64,000 bases of DNA from Candidatus Aenigmatarchaeota archaeon (GCA_016181005.1 JACPAE010000002.1:62001-126000); one strand, 5' to 3'; shown: positions 17,708 through 25,799, counted from the first letter of the stretch. The notes: generated by a model from the letters alone, not told the origin. A program made the numbers and translations.

Positions 17708-17992
17708 ATGAAAAAGGAACAATTTGAGATACCTGAGTTGGCGAGAGCGAGTTCTAAGGGTCAAATAGTAATACCAACCGATATTAGAAAAAAGCTTGGT
17801 ATAAAGGAAGGCAGTACCTTCGCTGTAACTTCAAAGAAAAATATGATAGTTCTAAAGAAGTTGGATACTAAAATGAAGCCTGATGATTTGAAAACCTTAC
17901 AACTTATCGAAGAAGCTTGGGAAGATATTGAAAAGGGTAGATACAAAGTTTATCCCGTGAGAGATTTCTTCAAAGAGCTGAAGAAATGGTAG
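17708..17992 (+). CDS. AbrB/MazE-type antitoxin-like protein
   Basis: A 94-residue protein with an N-terminal swapped-hairpin AbrB domain (RASSKGQIVIPTDIRKKLGI then EGSTFAV, residues about 13-50) and an acidic helical tail that would bind a toxin. It overlaps the next gene by 7 bases, the classical arrangement of a toxin-antitoxin pair with the antitoxin first. A TTTAAATACA box lies 35-40 bases before the ATG. Such antitoxins usually repress their own promoter. Confidence 0.85.
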   Translation: MKKEQFEIPELARASSKGQIVIPTDIRKKLGIKEGSTFAVTSKKNMIVLKKLDTKMKPDDLKTLQLIEEAWEDIEKGRYKVYPVRDFFKELKKW

Positions 17993-18240
17993 AAATCAAG
18001 TTTGTTATTCCTACCGAAAAGTTCGAAAAAGAATTTAAAAAAATTAAGGACGAACGATTGAAAGAAAAACTAAAAAAGCAAATAATCAAAATAACAGAAA
18101 ATCCTGATTTTGGTAAACCTCTAAGATATGAACTAAAAGGTGAATGGACGATATATGTTAAACCTTATAGACTGATTTACAAAATTGAAGGTGACAAATT
18201 AATACTATTGAGGTTTGAGCACAGAGATGATGTCTATTAG
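17986..18240 (+). CDS. RelE/ParE-fold toxin-like protein
   Basis: An 84-residue, very basic protein. Its helical start (FEKEFKKIKDERLKEKL) and beta-sheet end (GEWTIYVKPYRLIYKI, then LILLRFEHRDDVY) match the RelE superfamily, including the C-terminal hR..vY ending. RelE toxins cleave mRNA at the ribosome; ParE toxins poison gyrase. The basic residues favour an RNase, but this is inference. It follows an AbrB-type antitoxin with a 7-base overlap. Confidence 0.85.
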   Translation: MVEIKFVIPTEKFEKEFKKIKDERLKEKLKKQIIKITENPDFGKPLRYELKGEWTIYVKPYRLIYKIEGDKLILLRFEHRDDVY

Positions 18241-18293
18241 ATTGACTGGGCATAAATGCACTTCCTATGAAATATTCGTTTGTTAGGAAAGAT

Positions 18294-18596
18294 TCAGTTT
18301 CTTGACCTGTACGGCGGGTCAATTCTCTGTACTAAAACAGACATCGAGTCCCTTCCTACACCAGTAATGTCCAATTCAGCATCGAACTTTATACCCATTG
18401 CCAATGAGCCTACAATTGCATAACCTCTTCTGTATAATCTGCCTTCGAAATTGTCACCACTTAAATCTGCGACTTCCTTCTCGTCAATGTACATATCGCA
18501 TATACTTTTCACCAAAAGCTGTGTGTCGGCGAATAAGCCGGGTGCAATAAGAAAGTTATAGCTTAATAGTGCATCTCTGTGTTTGATAGTGACCAT
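18294..18596 (-). CDS. hypothetical protein (100 aa)
   Basis: Not recognised. Contains a Gly-rich stretch (VGSLAMGIKFDAELDITGVG) predicted as beta strands and no membrane segment. A GCTATATTTCC box lies about 28 bases before the ATG, so it seems to be a separate short transcription unit. It is divergent from the 50-residue gene at 18681. Confidence 0.5.
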   Translation of the reverse strand: MVTIKHRDALLSYNFLIAPGLFADTQLLVKSICDMYIDEKEVADLSGDNFEGRLYRRGYAIVGSLAMGIKFDAELDITGVGRDSMSVLVQRIDPPYRSRN

Positions 18597-18667
18597 TGAA
18601 TTGCCTCTGAAATATCTGGAAATATAGCTTTAAAACAATATTTAAACCACAAACCACATCTAATTTT

Positions 18668-18674
18668 AGGAGGT
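18668..18674 (+). promoter_or_regulatory. strong Shine-Dalgarno sequence
   Basis: AGGAGGT lies 6 bases before ATG 18681. It is one of the best matches to the 16S 3' end in this window and marks the 50-residue gene as efficiently translated. A TATA-like ATATTTAAA lies at 18638-18646. Confidence 0.8.
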
Positions 18675-18680
18675 TGTTAA

Positions 18681-18833
18681 ATGGCAAAGAAAGCATTCGG
18701 TGGATATACCATCAGTTTCAAGGGAAGAAAAGAGACTGTTGAGCAAGTCTTCGGTTCAGGAAAGATAACACCGAGCGAGATGACAAAGAAGATATGGACT
18801 TTCGTCAAGGGCAAGAAATTGGCTGGCAAGTAA
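18681..18833 (+). CDS. small basic protein (50 aa), unknown
   Basis: Encodes 50 residues from ATG to TAA: MAKKAFGGYTISFKGRKETV then EQVFGSGKITPSEMTKKIWT then FVKGKKLAGK. Support comes from the strong AGGAGGT ribosome-binding site, a TATA box and protein-like composition. Net charge is high and positive. The C-terminal TKKIWTFVKGKKLAG faintly recalls the end of a SWIB-type helix-turn-helix, but this is weak. It could bind nucleic acid or the ribosome. It is followed by tRNA-Gly on the other strand. Confidence 0.75.
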   Translation: MAKKAFGGYTISFKGRKETVEQVFGSGKITPSEMTKKIWTFVKGKKLAGK

Positions 18834-18895
18834 TGCTCAGTTGCTGATTTTGGATTTTTCTTTACTTTTCTCTATTTCTTTTAATTAGGAATTAG

Positions 18896-18968
18896 TGCGC
18901 CGAACGGGATTTGAACCCGTGCACCAAGCTTGGAAGGCTTGTGTCATACCAGACTAGACTATCGGCGC
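18896..18968 (-). tRNA. tRNA-Gly (anticodon TCC)
   Basis: Minus-strand cloverleaf: acceptor GCGCCGA/TCGGCGC, anticodon stem CAAGC/GCTTG with loop CTTCCAA (TCC anticodon, reads GGA codons), T arm GGGTTCAAATCCC. Discriminator A. No intron and no encoded CCA. Confidence 0.95.
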
Positions 18969-19039
18969 ATCGTTAATTTATGAAACTTATTACTTTTACT
19001 TAAACTTATAAATTTTGCAAATGACATTGATATAATTGT

Positions 19040-19903
19040 ATGGAGCTTAAAGTTCCTTTTTATGCAAGCAAAGAATATGAAGAGAATCCACAAGTTGTTA
19101 TGAAAACTGTATTAAAATATTTTTTAAACAAAGAATTCACAATTTCGCAACTTAACAAACACACCAGAAGAGAAGGCTTTTTTGTTTGGACGGCTCAAAT
19201 AGCTTCAGTACTCCATGAATTAGGTTTGAAAATCAAGTTTTATTCAAATTTAGACTTGAAATCGTTGCTAGGAGGGGAATCTTCTTTTTGAGAATATTAT
19301 GATGATGAAGCAGATAAAATACTGGAACACACTGATTTACTTTGGGTTACTTATTCGATTGAGAGACTGATTAAATACAAAATTTTCGAGAAAACTAAGT
19401 TGTCCTTCGACAAAATTGAATCTTACATTAGAAGTGGGTGTGTTCCCATTATGTTGATTAACTACAATAAAATTATTGGGAAAAGGTTGCCAGATTGTCG
19501 TTTTGTTGTTGTTACTGGATTTGATGAAAATGATGTTTATTTTCATGAAACTGGACCTGAACATCCAGAGCCAAATAGAAAACTTCTAAAGGAAACTTTT
19601 ATAAACGCGTGGAACGATGAGCATACATCTAATGATGTAATAATTGTTTTTGGTAGAAGAAAAATCACGGATCTTTCAGATTTAGAAAATATGAAAATGT
19701 TCTCCAAGAAAAAATGTTGTGAAGAAAATCCCAATAATCCTGCTGAATATTTTTGCTTTAAATGTAAAAGACTCTATACAAAAGCTCATGAAAAAGGAAA
19801 GCTTTTACACAAGGATGCATTCGAGAAAGATATCTGCGATAAAGGTCATACTTCACTTTTGTTACATATTGATAAACTAAGTCAACAGAGAAAGAGTTCC
19901 TAA
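19040..19903 (+). pseudogene. C39-peptidase-like protein with C-terminal Cys/His-rich tail, interrupted by in-frame TGA
   Basis: One reading frame runs from ATG 19040 to 19903 except for a TGA at 19289-19291, between GESSF and EYYDDEADK. Without it the product would be 287 residues. The first part resembles papain-fold C39-like domains: VPFYASKEYEENPQ, then VLKYFLNKEFTISQL, later CRFVVVTGFDENDVYFHETG with the expected His. The position of the catalytic Cys (near ENPQVVMKTVLKYF) has no Cys, so even the intact form would not be a normal peptidase. The last 60 residues hold CC, CFKC, two His and C..H, a possible zinc site. Sequencing error cannot be excluded. Confidence 0.6.
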
Positions 19904-19955
19904 TTTGCCCATTCTTAGAAAAATGTTTAATTTATATTGTTACACTATTTAAATT

Positions 19956-20105
19956 ATGCAGACTGAGGAGTTTATCAAAAGGAAGATTAGGAAATTGAAG
20001 AGAGCTCATCCTGGACTGGATGAAAAGCAGCTGGAAAGAGAGTTGATACCTCTGTCTGGTGAGGATATTGGAGTCAAGACTTTGAAGAAGAGAAAGCGAC
20101 TATGA
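19956..20105 (+). CDS. small basic protein (49 aa), unknown
   Basis: A 49-codon frame from ATG 19956 to TGA 20105. The product is highly charged (KRKIRKLKRAHPGLDEKQ, ending VKTLKKRKRL). Its stop overlaps the ATG of the next gene as ATGA, a typical translational-coupling arrangement. An ACTATTTAAATT sequence just upstream is a TATA candidate. Pairing with the HExxH protein downstream suggests they function together, possibly like a small regulator and a protease; this is inference. Confidence 0.6.
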   Translation: MQTEEFIKRKIRKLKRAHPGLDEKQLERELIPLSGEDIGVKTLKKRKRL

Positions 20106-20461
20106 GTATGCTGGAATACGCTAAAAGTTTGTATGAAGTTTTTCGTGGCTGGGATAGAGAATCTGATGGGATTACTCGGGATGAGAACCCCTATTCCTAC
20201 AGAAAAGAAAGATGGAGCTATCTGCATTATGTAAGAGACGTTTTTGTTAAAGTTGGCGGTTATCTTCCTAGAATCCCGAATGGGATAATACTTGGAATGA
20301 CAGATGGGATAAGGAATATTGTATTGAGACACGCTGGCGATGAAAAGACGTTGGATCATGAACTAGGCCACATAATGGGATATGATGAATATACTATAAG
20401 ATTGAAAATGGCTGCTGGATGGAGAGCTCCTAGGAGGATGTTCAGATTGCACTTCATTTAG
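20102..20461 (+). CDS. small HExxH zinc-peptidase-like protein
   Basis: A 119-residue protein with HELGH near residue 87 (DHELGHIMGYDEY), the zinc-binding and catalytic motif of gluzincin/metzincin-like peptidases. The preceding segment (RNIVLRHAGDEKTL) and the following helix fit a minimal metallopeptidase domain. No signal peptide, so probably cytosolic. It starts inside the stop codon of the 49-residue gene. The only other HExxH protein in the window is at 27266. Substrate unknown. Confidence 0.65.
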   Translation: MSMLEYAKSLYEVFRGWDRESDGITRDENPYSYRKERWSYLHYVRDVFVKVGGYLPRIPNGIILGMTDGIRNIVLRHAGDEKTLDHELGHIMGYDEYTIRLKMAAGWRAPRRMFRLHFI

Positions 20462-20469
20462 TTTAGTCC

Positions 20470-20489
20470 TATGTCGTACGTACGACATA
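20470..20489. repeat. 20-bp perfect palindrome
   Basis: TATGTCGTAC followed by its exact reverse complement GTACGACATA, located between two convergent genes. It could form a hairpin in RNA and act as a bidirectional terminator, though no T-tract follows. It could also be a protein-binding site. Confidence 0.8.
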
Positions 20490-20505
20490 ATAACACATCA
20501 GATGT

Positions 20506-21036
20506 TTATTTGATATTTTCCAAAATCATCTTGACCCTGTCCTCAATCGGCATTACGGGAATCCTTACAATTTTGTAGCCTAACTTCTCATAAGCTTGTT
20601 TAATCAGCCTATGCAACTTGTAGGCATGCTTCTTAGTTTCAGTTCTTGCATAGTCCTGCTTGTACGGTAATATGTCAAGGATGAAAACCTTTTTGTAGCG
20701 GTTTTTGCATAGCTTAACAAGGTCTTTTAAAAGTGGGGTTCTGAGGAATTTGTAGTAAGCTGTAGCGTCGACAAGCCCTCTATCGATGAACACATCCTTG
20801 TCTTTTGGCAATTTGTGCTCCAATTCCAGCTTGACTTTTACAAGAGCGTCCTGATAGGACTTGGCGTTTTTCCTTATCTCTTCCAACGATCTGCCTTTTT
20901 CTAGTTCTTTGTCGATGAACAGCCTGGAATATTCTGGGCTGGTTTCATAACCCAACTCCGCAAGGCGGTTCACGGTGGTGGTCTTGCCGGAATGAGGGCC
21001 TCCTGTAATCACGTACCATCCCGGAACTTTTTCCAT
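20506..21036 (-). CDS. P-loop ATPase/nucleotide kinase-like protein (AAA_28 type)
   Basis: A 176-residue protein with Walker A GGPHSGKTTT near residue 12, a switch-like DRGLVDATAYYKFL segment near 89 and an LDILPYKQDYART lid-like segment near 121. This layout matches small NadR-kinase/AAA_28 proteins that phosphorylate small molecules or bind nucleotides. The substrate is not known. It sits 27 bases downstream of the HIT gene on the same strand, and the two may form an operon in nucleotide metabolism. Confidence 0.85.
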   Translation of the reverse strand: MEKVPGWYVITGGPHSGKTTTVNRLAELGYETSPEYSRLFIDKELEKGRSLEEIRKNAKSYQDALVKVKLELEHKLPKDKDVFIDRGLVDATAYYKFLRTPLLKDLVKLCKNRYKKVFILDILPYKQDYARTETKKHAYKLHRLIKQAYEKLGYKIVRIPVMPIEDRVKMILENIK

Positions 21037-21063
21037 AGAATCATTATTCGAGTTTAAAGGATA

Positions 21064-21567
21064 TCAAGTCCTTTGCAGCTCTCTCTTTATTATGTCAAGC
21101 TCCTCATCAGACCATTTCGGCTCTTTCCTGGGTTCCGGTTTTTCTTCCGCAACAATTCTTTCTTGCGGTATTGAACTTTTGAGTTTCTCTGCCATCTCCT
21201 TCATCTCCTCCTCGGTTAGCTGAAGCCTGTGCGACAGATCGGGCAGTTCCGGATGGCCGTCTTCGTCATAACGAGGAATCACGTGTATGTGGGCGTGGGG
21301 CACTTCGAGGCCTGCTGTGATGAACTGCATGTATTTGGGCTCTAACGAAGACAGCGTGGAAGATGATATCTTCTTTGCAACCTCCCAGTATCTGCCAAAG
21401 TCCTCGACGTCATGGACCCATCGGTGGTGCTTCTTGGGGGCAACAAGTGCATGCCCCTTGGTCAAGGGCCTTATGTCTAGGAATGCCATGAAATTCTCGT
21501 CCTCGTATATGCCGTAGGAAGGTATCTGCTTGGCTATAATAGCGCAGAAGATGCATTTCTGTTCCAT
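21064..21567 (-). CDS. HIT family nucleotide hydrolase/transferase
   Basis: A 167-residue histidine-triad protein. The motif HAHIHVIPRY (HxHxH) near residue 93 and the N-terminal CIFCAIIAKQIPSY zinc-type Cys pair are characteristic of HIT proteins acting on AMP-linked nucleotides. The tail after residue 120 is charged and helical. It is divergent from the ribosomal L3 operon. Confidence 0.93.
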   Translation of the reverse strand: MEQKCIFCAIIAKQIPSYGIYEDENFMAFLDIRPLTKGHALVAPKKHHRWVHDVEDFGRYWEVAKKISSSTLSSLEPKYMQFITAGLEVPHAHIHVIPRYDEDGHPELPDLSHRLQLTEEEMKEMAEKLKSSIPQERIVAEEKPEPRKEPKWSDEELDIIKRELQRT

Positions 21568-21625
21568 AAATTCAATAATACATTAAGTTTTTTAAGGTTA
21601 TAACTAGAATTACTGATGACTGATT

Positions 21626-22597
21626 ATGCCAGAAGTGAAAAAGTCTAGAAGAGGCTCGAAGGCATTTTGGCCGAGGAAAAGGGCGAAGAGAATTTATCCT
21701 GATATCACATCGTATCCTGCTGCGGACAAAGCCAAAGTCATGGGGTTTGCTGCCTACAAGGCAGGAATGCTTCATGCCATAGTCTTTGACAACCGGAAAG
21801 GCTCCCTCACATACGGCCAGGAGGTATCCACTCCTATCACAGTTTTGGACTGCCCGCCGCTGAAGGTCATCGGCATAAGGGCTTATAGAAATTCTTTTGA
21901 CGGCATGAAAGTTCTTACTGAAGCTGTGTCAAAGAACGTGCCGAAGGACGTGGGAAGAAAGCTCAAGGCTGGAAACTTCAAGACCGAGGAAAACCTTGGG
22001 GAACTGGAGAAGAGAATGGAGCAAATTTCCAAAGTAAGGCTGATAGTTGCAACCCAGCCAAGAATCTCCGGTGTCAGAAAGAAGACTCCTGAAGTTTTCG
22101 AGCTGGAAATCGGCGGCAAGAATGTCAAGGAAAACTTTGAGTTTGCCAAGAATCAGCTGAACAAGGAAATCTCGGCAAAGGACTTTGTAAAGGAAGGTGA
22201 GCTTGTTGACGTTGTTGCTGTCACAAAAGGCAAGGGAACCCAGGGTCCTGTAAAGAGGTTCGGCGTCAAGATCCAGAACAGGCATGCGAAGAAAAAATTG
22301 AGGCACGTTGGCAGCTTGGGACAGGAAAGACCGGGCAAAGTAAGGCATACAGTTGCGCAAGCCGGACAGATGGGATTCCAGAGAAGGACTGAAGTCAACA
22401 AGCGGGTGCTTAAGATCGGGAATGGCGACATAACGCCTAGCAATGGTTTTGTTAGATATGGCGTTGCTAAAGGAGATTACATCTTGATTCAAGGCTCTGT
22501 CCCCGGCAGCAAGAAAAGGTTGGTAATGCTAAGATATGCTGTCAGACCAGGTAAAGTGAAATTCTTCTTGCCTGAAATCAGGGAAATTGTGAAGTGA
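21626..22597 (+). CDS. rpl3: 50S ribosomal protein L3
   Basis: A 323-residue large-subunit protein, first gene of the ribosomal cluster. Diagnostic sequence: VMGFAAYKAGMLHAI near the start, KGKGTQGPVKRFGVKIQ, and RHVGSLGQERPGKVRHTVAQ, which is the archaeal/eukaryotic W-loop region. Length is typical for archaeal L3 (about 330-350). The likely promoter is in the 58 bases upstream (TTTTTTAAGG near 21588). L4 follows 4 bases after the stop. Confidence 0.98.
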   Translation: MPEVKKSRRGSKAFWPRKRAKRIYPDITSYPAADKAKVMGFAAYKAGMLHAIVFDNRKGSLTYGQEVSTPITVLDCPPLKVIGIRAYRNSFDGMKVLTEAVSKNVPKDVGRKLKAGNFKTEENLGELEKRMEQISKVRLIVATQPRISGVRKKTPEVFELEIGGKNVKENFEFAKNQLNKEISAKDFVKEGELVDVVAVTKGKGTQGPVKRFGVKIQNRHAKKKLRHVGSLGQERPGKVRHTVAQAGQMGFQRRTEVNKRVLKIGNGDITPSNGFVRYGVAKGDYILIQGSVPGSKKRLVMLRYAVRPGKVKFFLPEIREIVK

Positions 22598-22601
22598 TTT
22601 T

Positions 22602-23393
22602 ATGCTAGCTGATGTTTTGGATTTGAATGGGAAATCGATGGAAAAGGTGGAATTGCCGAAAGTGTTTGAAGAGCCTGTCAGGGAGGATTTGGTCAAGCGG
22701 GCAGTGCTAGCTTCTCAGAGCAAAAGACGACAGCCTTATTCTCCAAACGAAATGGCTGGCAAGAGAACATCAGCCCACTATCATGGGAGAAGAAGGGAAA
22801 GGAACTCGATGATGAACAGGGAGATGGCCAGGGCTCCGAGACTGCACGGCAAGACTGTGCCTTTTCTGACAATGACTGCGAGATTCGTTCCGCATGCCGT
22901 CAAAGGCAGGAGAGCCCATCCGCCGATGGTAGAAAAAGTCTGGGGGCAGAAGATAAACAGAAAGGAAAGGCGGAAGGCTGTCAAAGGTGCTATTGCGGCA
23001 ACAGCGGTCAAAGAATTAGTTGTAAAAAGAGGGCACAAAGTTGATGCTCAACTGCCGATTATAGTGGAAGACAAGATAGGGGAATTGAAGAAGACGAAAG
23101 ATGTTGTAGAATTTTTGAAGAAAATCGGATTGGAGAAAGAGTTGGAAAGAATCAGCGAAAGAAAAGTTAGGTCTGGGAAAGGAAAGGCGCGTGGAAGAAA
23201 ATACAAAACTAAAGTTGGCCCATTGTTTGTCACCACAGAAGACAATGGAATTTCAAAAGCTGTCAAAAATCTTTCCGGCTGCAATGTTTGCAGAGTTGAA
23301 AATTTGTCTGCGGAATATCTTGCACCAGGCGCTGCTGTTGGAAGATTGACTATTTTTACAAAAAGCGCCGTGGAGAAATTGAGGAGATTGTGA
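22602..23393 (+). CDS. rpl4: 50S ribosomal protein L4
   Basis: A 263-residue archaeal L4. The long basic loop that reaches into the exit tunnel is present ([20 protein letters not shown]), followed by [21 protein letters not shown] and the C-terminal [18 protein letters not shown]. Four bases separate it from L3 and four from L23, consistent with one transcript. Confidence 0.98.
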   Translation: MLADVLDLNGKSMEKVELPKVFEEPVREDLVKRAVLASQSKRRQPYSPNEMAGKRTSAHYHGRRRERNSMMNREMARAPRLHGKTVPFLTMTARFVPHAVKGRRAHPPMVEKVWGQKINRKERRKAVKGAIAATAVKELVVKRGHKVDAQLPIIVEDKIGELKKTKDVVEFLKKIGLEKELERISERKVRSGKGKARGRKYKTKVGPLFVTTEDNGISKAVKNLSGCNVCRVENLSAEYLAPGAAVGRLTIFTKSAVEKLRRL

Positions 23394-23397
23394 TTCT

Positions 23398-23658
23398 ATG
23401 GATCCGTACAAGACAATCCGCTACCCCTATTTGACAGAAAAATCTGTGGGGGCCATAGAAAAAACTAATGAGTTAGTGTTTATTGTGGCGAGGACGTCGA
23501 ACAAAAAGCAGATAAAGGAAGCTGTGGAAAAGGCGTTTGAAGTAAAGGTCGCCAAGGTTAATACCCAGATTAAAGGCAGTGAAAAGAAGGCTTTTGTCAA
23601 GCTGACGCCGGAGTTTAAGGCGATTGATGTTGCTGTAAAGTTAGGTCTGACGGTTTAA
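23398..23658 (+). CDS. rpl23: 50S ribosomal protein L23
   Basis: An 86-residue large-subunit protein at the tunnel exit, docking site for SRP and nascent-chain factors. Family sequence is clear: [40 protein letters not shown], then [20 protein letters not shown]. It lies between L4 and L2 as in other archaea. Confidence 0.98.
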   Translation: MDPYKTIRYPYLTEKSVGAIEKTNELVFIVARTSNKKQIKEAVEKAFEVKVAKVNTQIKGSEKKAFVKLTPEFKAIDVAVKLGLTV

Positions 23659-23667
23659 GGCGGTGTT

Positions 23668-24366
23668 ATGGGAAAAAGGTTGATTGTGCAGGCAAGGGGA
23701 AGAGGAGGGCCTAGGTACAAGATACCGTCACATAGGTATTTGGGGAGGATAGATTATCTCCCTTCGGGAAACTTTACTGCAAAAGTTGTTGATATCGTTA
23801 GCGATGCGATTCATCTTGCTCCTATAATGGTTGTGAAAACTGAAGACGGCAAAAAGATTCTCCAGATAGCACCTGAAGGTGTGCAAGCCGGTGATTTCAT
23901 CAATTACGGCAGCAATGAAGCAAACGTCGGCAATGTCATCGAATTGTCAAAGGTTCCAGTAGGCACAAGGGTTTTCGGGATTGAGACTTATACCGGATCT
24001 GGCCCCAAGCTCTGCAGAAGCTCCGGCAGCTATGCTCTAGTCGCAGGTGTAAGCGGCAACAATGTCACTCTCCAGCTCACTTCAGGCAAGGAGAAGATTC
24101 TGGACGGAAGGTGCAGGGCAACAATCGGTGTTCCTGCAGGAGGAGGAAGACTGGAAAAACCTTATTATAAAGTGGGGCAAAAGTGGCATGCAATGACTGC
24201 ACGGGGAAAGCTTTTCCCGAGGACTGCCGGCGTTGCAATGACTCCTACAGACCATCCCTACGGTGGAAGGAAGAAGTCTGCCAAGTTCAAGACCATCTCA
24301 AGGCACGCTCCTCCTGGAAGGAAGATTGGCAGCATTGCTGCAAGAAGATCGGGGAAGCCCAAGTGA
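23668..24366 (+). CDS. rpl2: 50S ribosomal protein L2
   Basis: A 232-residue component of the peptidyl-transferase region. Conserved features: the N-terminal RLIVQARGRGGPRYKIPSHR, the central GSYALVAGVSGNNVTLQL, and the C-terminal GVAMTPTDHPYGGRKKSAK with the conserved His. About 10 bases after L23. Confidence 0.98.
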   Translation: MGKRLIVQARGRGGPRYKIPSHRYLGRIDYLPSGNFTAKVVDIVSDAIHLAPIMVVKTEDGKKILQIAPEGVQAGDFINYGSNEANVGNVIELSKVPVGTRVFGIETYTGSGPKLCRSSGSYALVAGVSGNNVTLQLTSGKEKILDGRCRATIGVPAGGGRLEKPYYKVGQKWHAMTARGKLFPRTAGVAMTPTDHPYGGRKKSAKFKTISRHAPPGRKIGSIAARRSGKPK

Positions 24367-24378
24367 GTTTAAATATAA
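24367..24378 (+). promoter_or_regulatory. TATA-like sequence inside the ribosomal cluster, before S19
   Basis: GTTTAAATATAA begins right after the L2 stop and lies about 25-30 bases before ATG 24397. It could give an internal start for a near-leaderless S19 transcript. The 30-base spacer here is wider than the gaps upstream (4-10 bases). Confidence 0.4.
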
Positions 24379-24396
24379 CATTGAGGTATTGATAGT

Positions 24397-24810
24397 ATGG
24401 CAAGGGAATACGCTTTACGTGGAAAAACATGGAATGAAATAAAGGGTATGAACATTGATGAGTTTGTAAAATTGCTGACCGCAAGGGAGAGGAGAACTTT
24501 CAAGCGGGGTCTGGGAGAGCAGCACAAGAAATTGCTGGAAAAGGTGAGGAAAAAGCCTGAGAAATTCCACAAGACGCACTTGAGAGACATGATAATTTTT
24601 CCCGAGATGGTCGGCAAGAAATTCGGCGTGCACAAGGGCGGTGCTCCAGAGGGCGACAAGTCCAACAAGTGGGCCACCATCGAGATAAAGCCGGAGATGA
24701 TCGGCTTTAGGCTGGGTGATTTTGCCATTCCTGTAAAGCGTGTGCAGCATTCTGCTCCAGGCATCGGCGCTTCAAGGTCGACAAAGCATGCCAACATGAG
24801 GACCACCTAA
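24397..24810 (+). CDS. rps19: 30S ribosomal protein S19
   Basis: A 137-residue archaeal S19 of the small-subunit head. Typical archaeal/eukaryotic features: the N-terminal extension ALRGKTWNEIKGMNIDEFVK, then KTHLRDMIIFPEMVGKKFGV and the C-terminal GDFAIPVKRVQHSAPGIGAS. L22 starts 8 bases after the stop. Confidence 0.98.
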   Translation: MAREYALRGKTWNEIKGMNIDEFVKLLTARERRTFKRGLGEQHKKLLEKVRKKPEKFHKTHLRDMIIFPEMVGKKFGVHKGGAPEGDKSNKWATIEIKPEMIGFRLGDFAIPVKRVQHSAPGIGASRSTKHANMRTT

Positions 24811-24818
24811 GTGGTTTT

Positions 24819-25178
24819 ATGGCTGAAGCAATTGCTAAAGAAACCGGTGCACGCGTGTCGTTGAAGTCCTCGAGGATTTTGCTGGGCGAAATAAGGGGCA
24901 AGAAGACTGACAAGGCGAAGAGGTTGCTGAATGACTTGATAGGTGAGAAGAGGAGCTTGGATGGAAAATACTATACCAAAACCGCTGAAAAGGTTCTGGA
25001 CATCTTAGAATCTGCAGAGGCTAACGCGAAAAACAAGACTATGAATGTTGAAAGGCTCTTTATCAAGAACGCTGTTGCGAACAAGCCTGAGAAGAGAATG
25101 CTGCCGAAAAGCAGGGTTTTTATGAGAGGGAGGGCGGCGAAAGGCGCGCATATCGAAATTGTTTTAGAGGAGAGGTAG
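24819..25178 (+). CDS. rpl22: 50S ribosomal protein L22
   Basis: A 119-residue protein lining the exit tunnel. Family features: VSLKSSRILLGEIRGKK (helix with conserved Ser-Arg), the beta-hairpin region KPEKRMLPKSRVFMRGRAAK and AHIEIVLEE at the end. Shorter than many archaeal L22 proteins (about 150) because the N-terminal extension is reduced. S3 follows after 30 bases. Confidence 0.96.
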   Translation: MAEAIAKETGARVSLKSSRILLGEIRGKKTDKAKRLLNDLIGEKRSLDGKYYTKTAEKVLDILESAEANAKNKTMNVERLFIKNAVANKPEKRMLPKSRVFMRGRAAKGAHIEIVLEER

Positions 25179-25208
25179 CTTAATAAGAGAGAACTTTAAA
25201 GGTGTAGA

Positions 25209-25799
25209 ATGGCTATCGAGAAACTGTTCGTCAAGGAAGGGATAAAGGAATCTGAAGTCGAGGAATATCTGAAGAAAAAGTTCGAAAGAGCGGGCTACAG
25301 CCATACGGAAATCCAGAGGACGCCATTGGGAACAAGGATAATTGTCTATGTGAATAGACCGGGCTTGGTCATCGGCAGGGGCGGAAGGAGAATAAACGAG
25401 ATTACAGAGGAGATTAAGAACAAGTTCAATTTTGATAACCCGCTGCTTGACGTAAAGGAAGTCTTGGAACCGCTGCTTGATTCGAACATTGTTGCAAGGA
25501 GGATTGCAGCCTCTATAGAGAAGGGGACCCACTACAAGAAGGTTGCGAACTATTACTTGGAGAAGATTATGGAGGCCGGTGCCGTTGGCGTGCATATTGA
25601 GATTGCTGGCAAGATTGGCGGCGTTGAAAGATCGAGGGAGCAGAAGTTCGGGAGGGGATTTGTCGCGCATTCCGGCAACTATGCAGAACAGCTTGTTGAT
25701 GTCGGCTATACGCAGGCTCTAATCAAGGCGGGAATAATCGGGATCAAGGTGAAGATAATGAAAAGCATGCCAAAGGAAGTCACGATTATAGGGGTTTAA
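25209..25799 (+). CDS. rps3: 30S ribosomal protein S3
   Basis: A 196-residue small-subunit protein at the mRNA entry. The N-terminal KH domain has the GxxG loop in RPGLVIGRGGRRINEI, and the C-terminal domain is recognisable by YAEQLVDVGYTQALIKAGII and GIKVKIM. Archaeal forms often carry a longer acidic tail; here the protein stops right after the core. Followed by L29 after 20 bases. Confidence 0.97.
   Translation: MAIEKLFVKEGIKESEVEEYLKKKFERAGYSHTEIQRTPLGTRIIVYVNRPGLVIGRGGRRINEITEEIKNKFNFDNPLLDVKEVLEPLLDSNIVARRIAASIEKGTHYKKVANYYLEKIMEAGAVGVHIEIAGKIGGVERSREQKFGRGFVAHSGNYAEQLVDVGYTQALIKAGIIGIKVKIMKSMPKEVTIIGV

Noticed and set aside
19289-19291. TGA as a recoded (selenocysteine) codon
   Set aside because: Other genes here end in TGA as an ordinary stop, and the residue would fall outside a known selenoprotein motif; no SECIS-like hairpin was apparent nearby.
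21929-22492. 187-codon minus-strand frame opposite L3
   Set aside because: Entirely within L3; no signal or family similarity.
25164-25670. 168-codon minus-strand frame opposite S3
   Set aside because: It overlaps a clear S3 gene in full; no protein-like motifs; typical antisense frame of a basic coding region.
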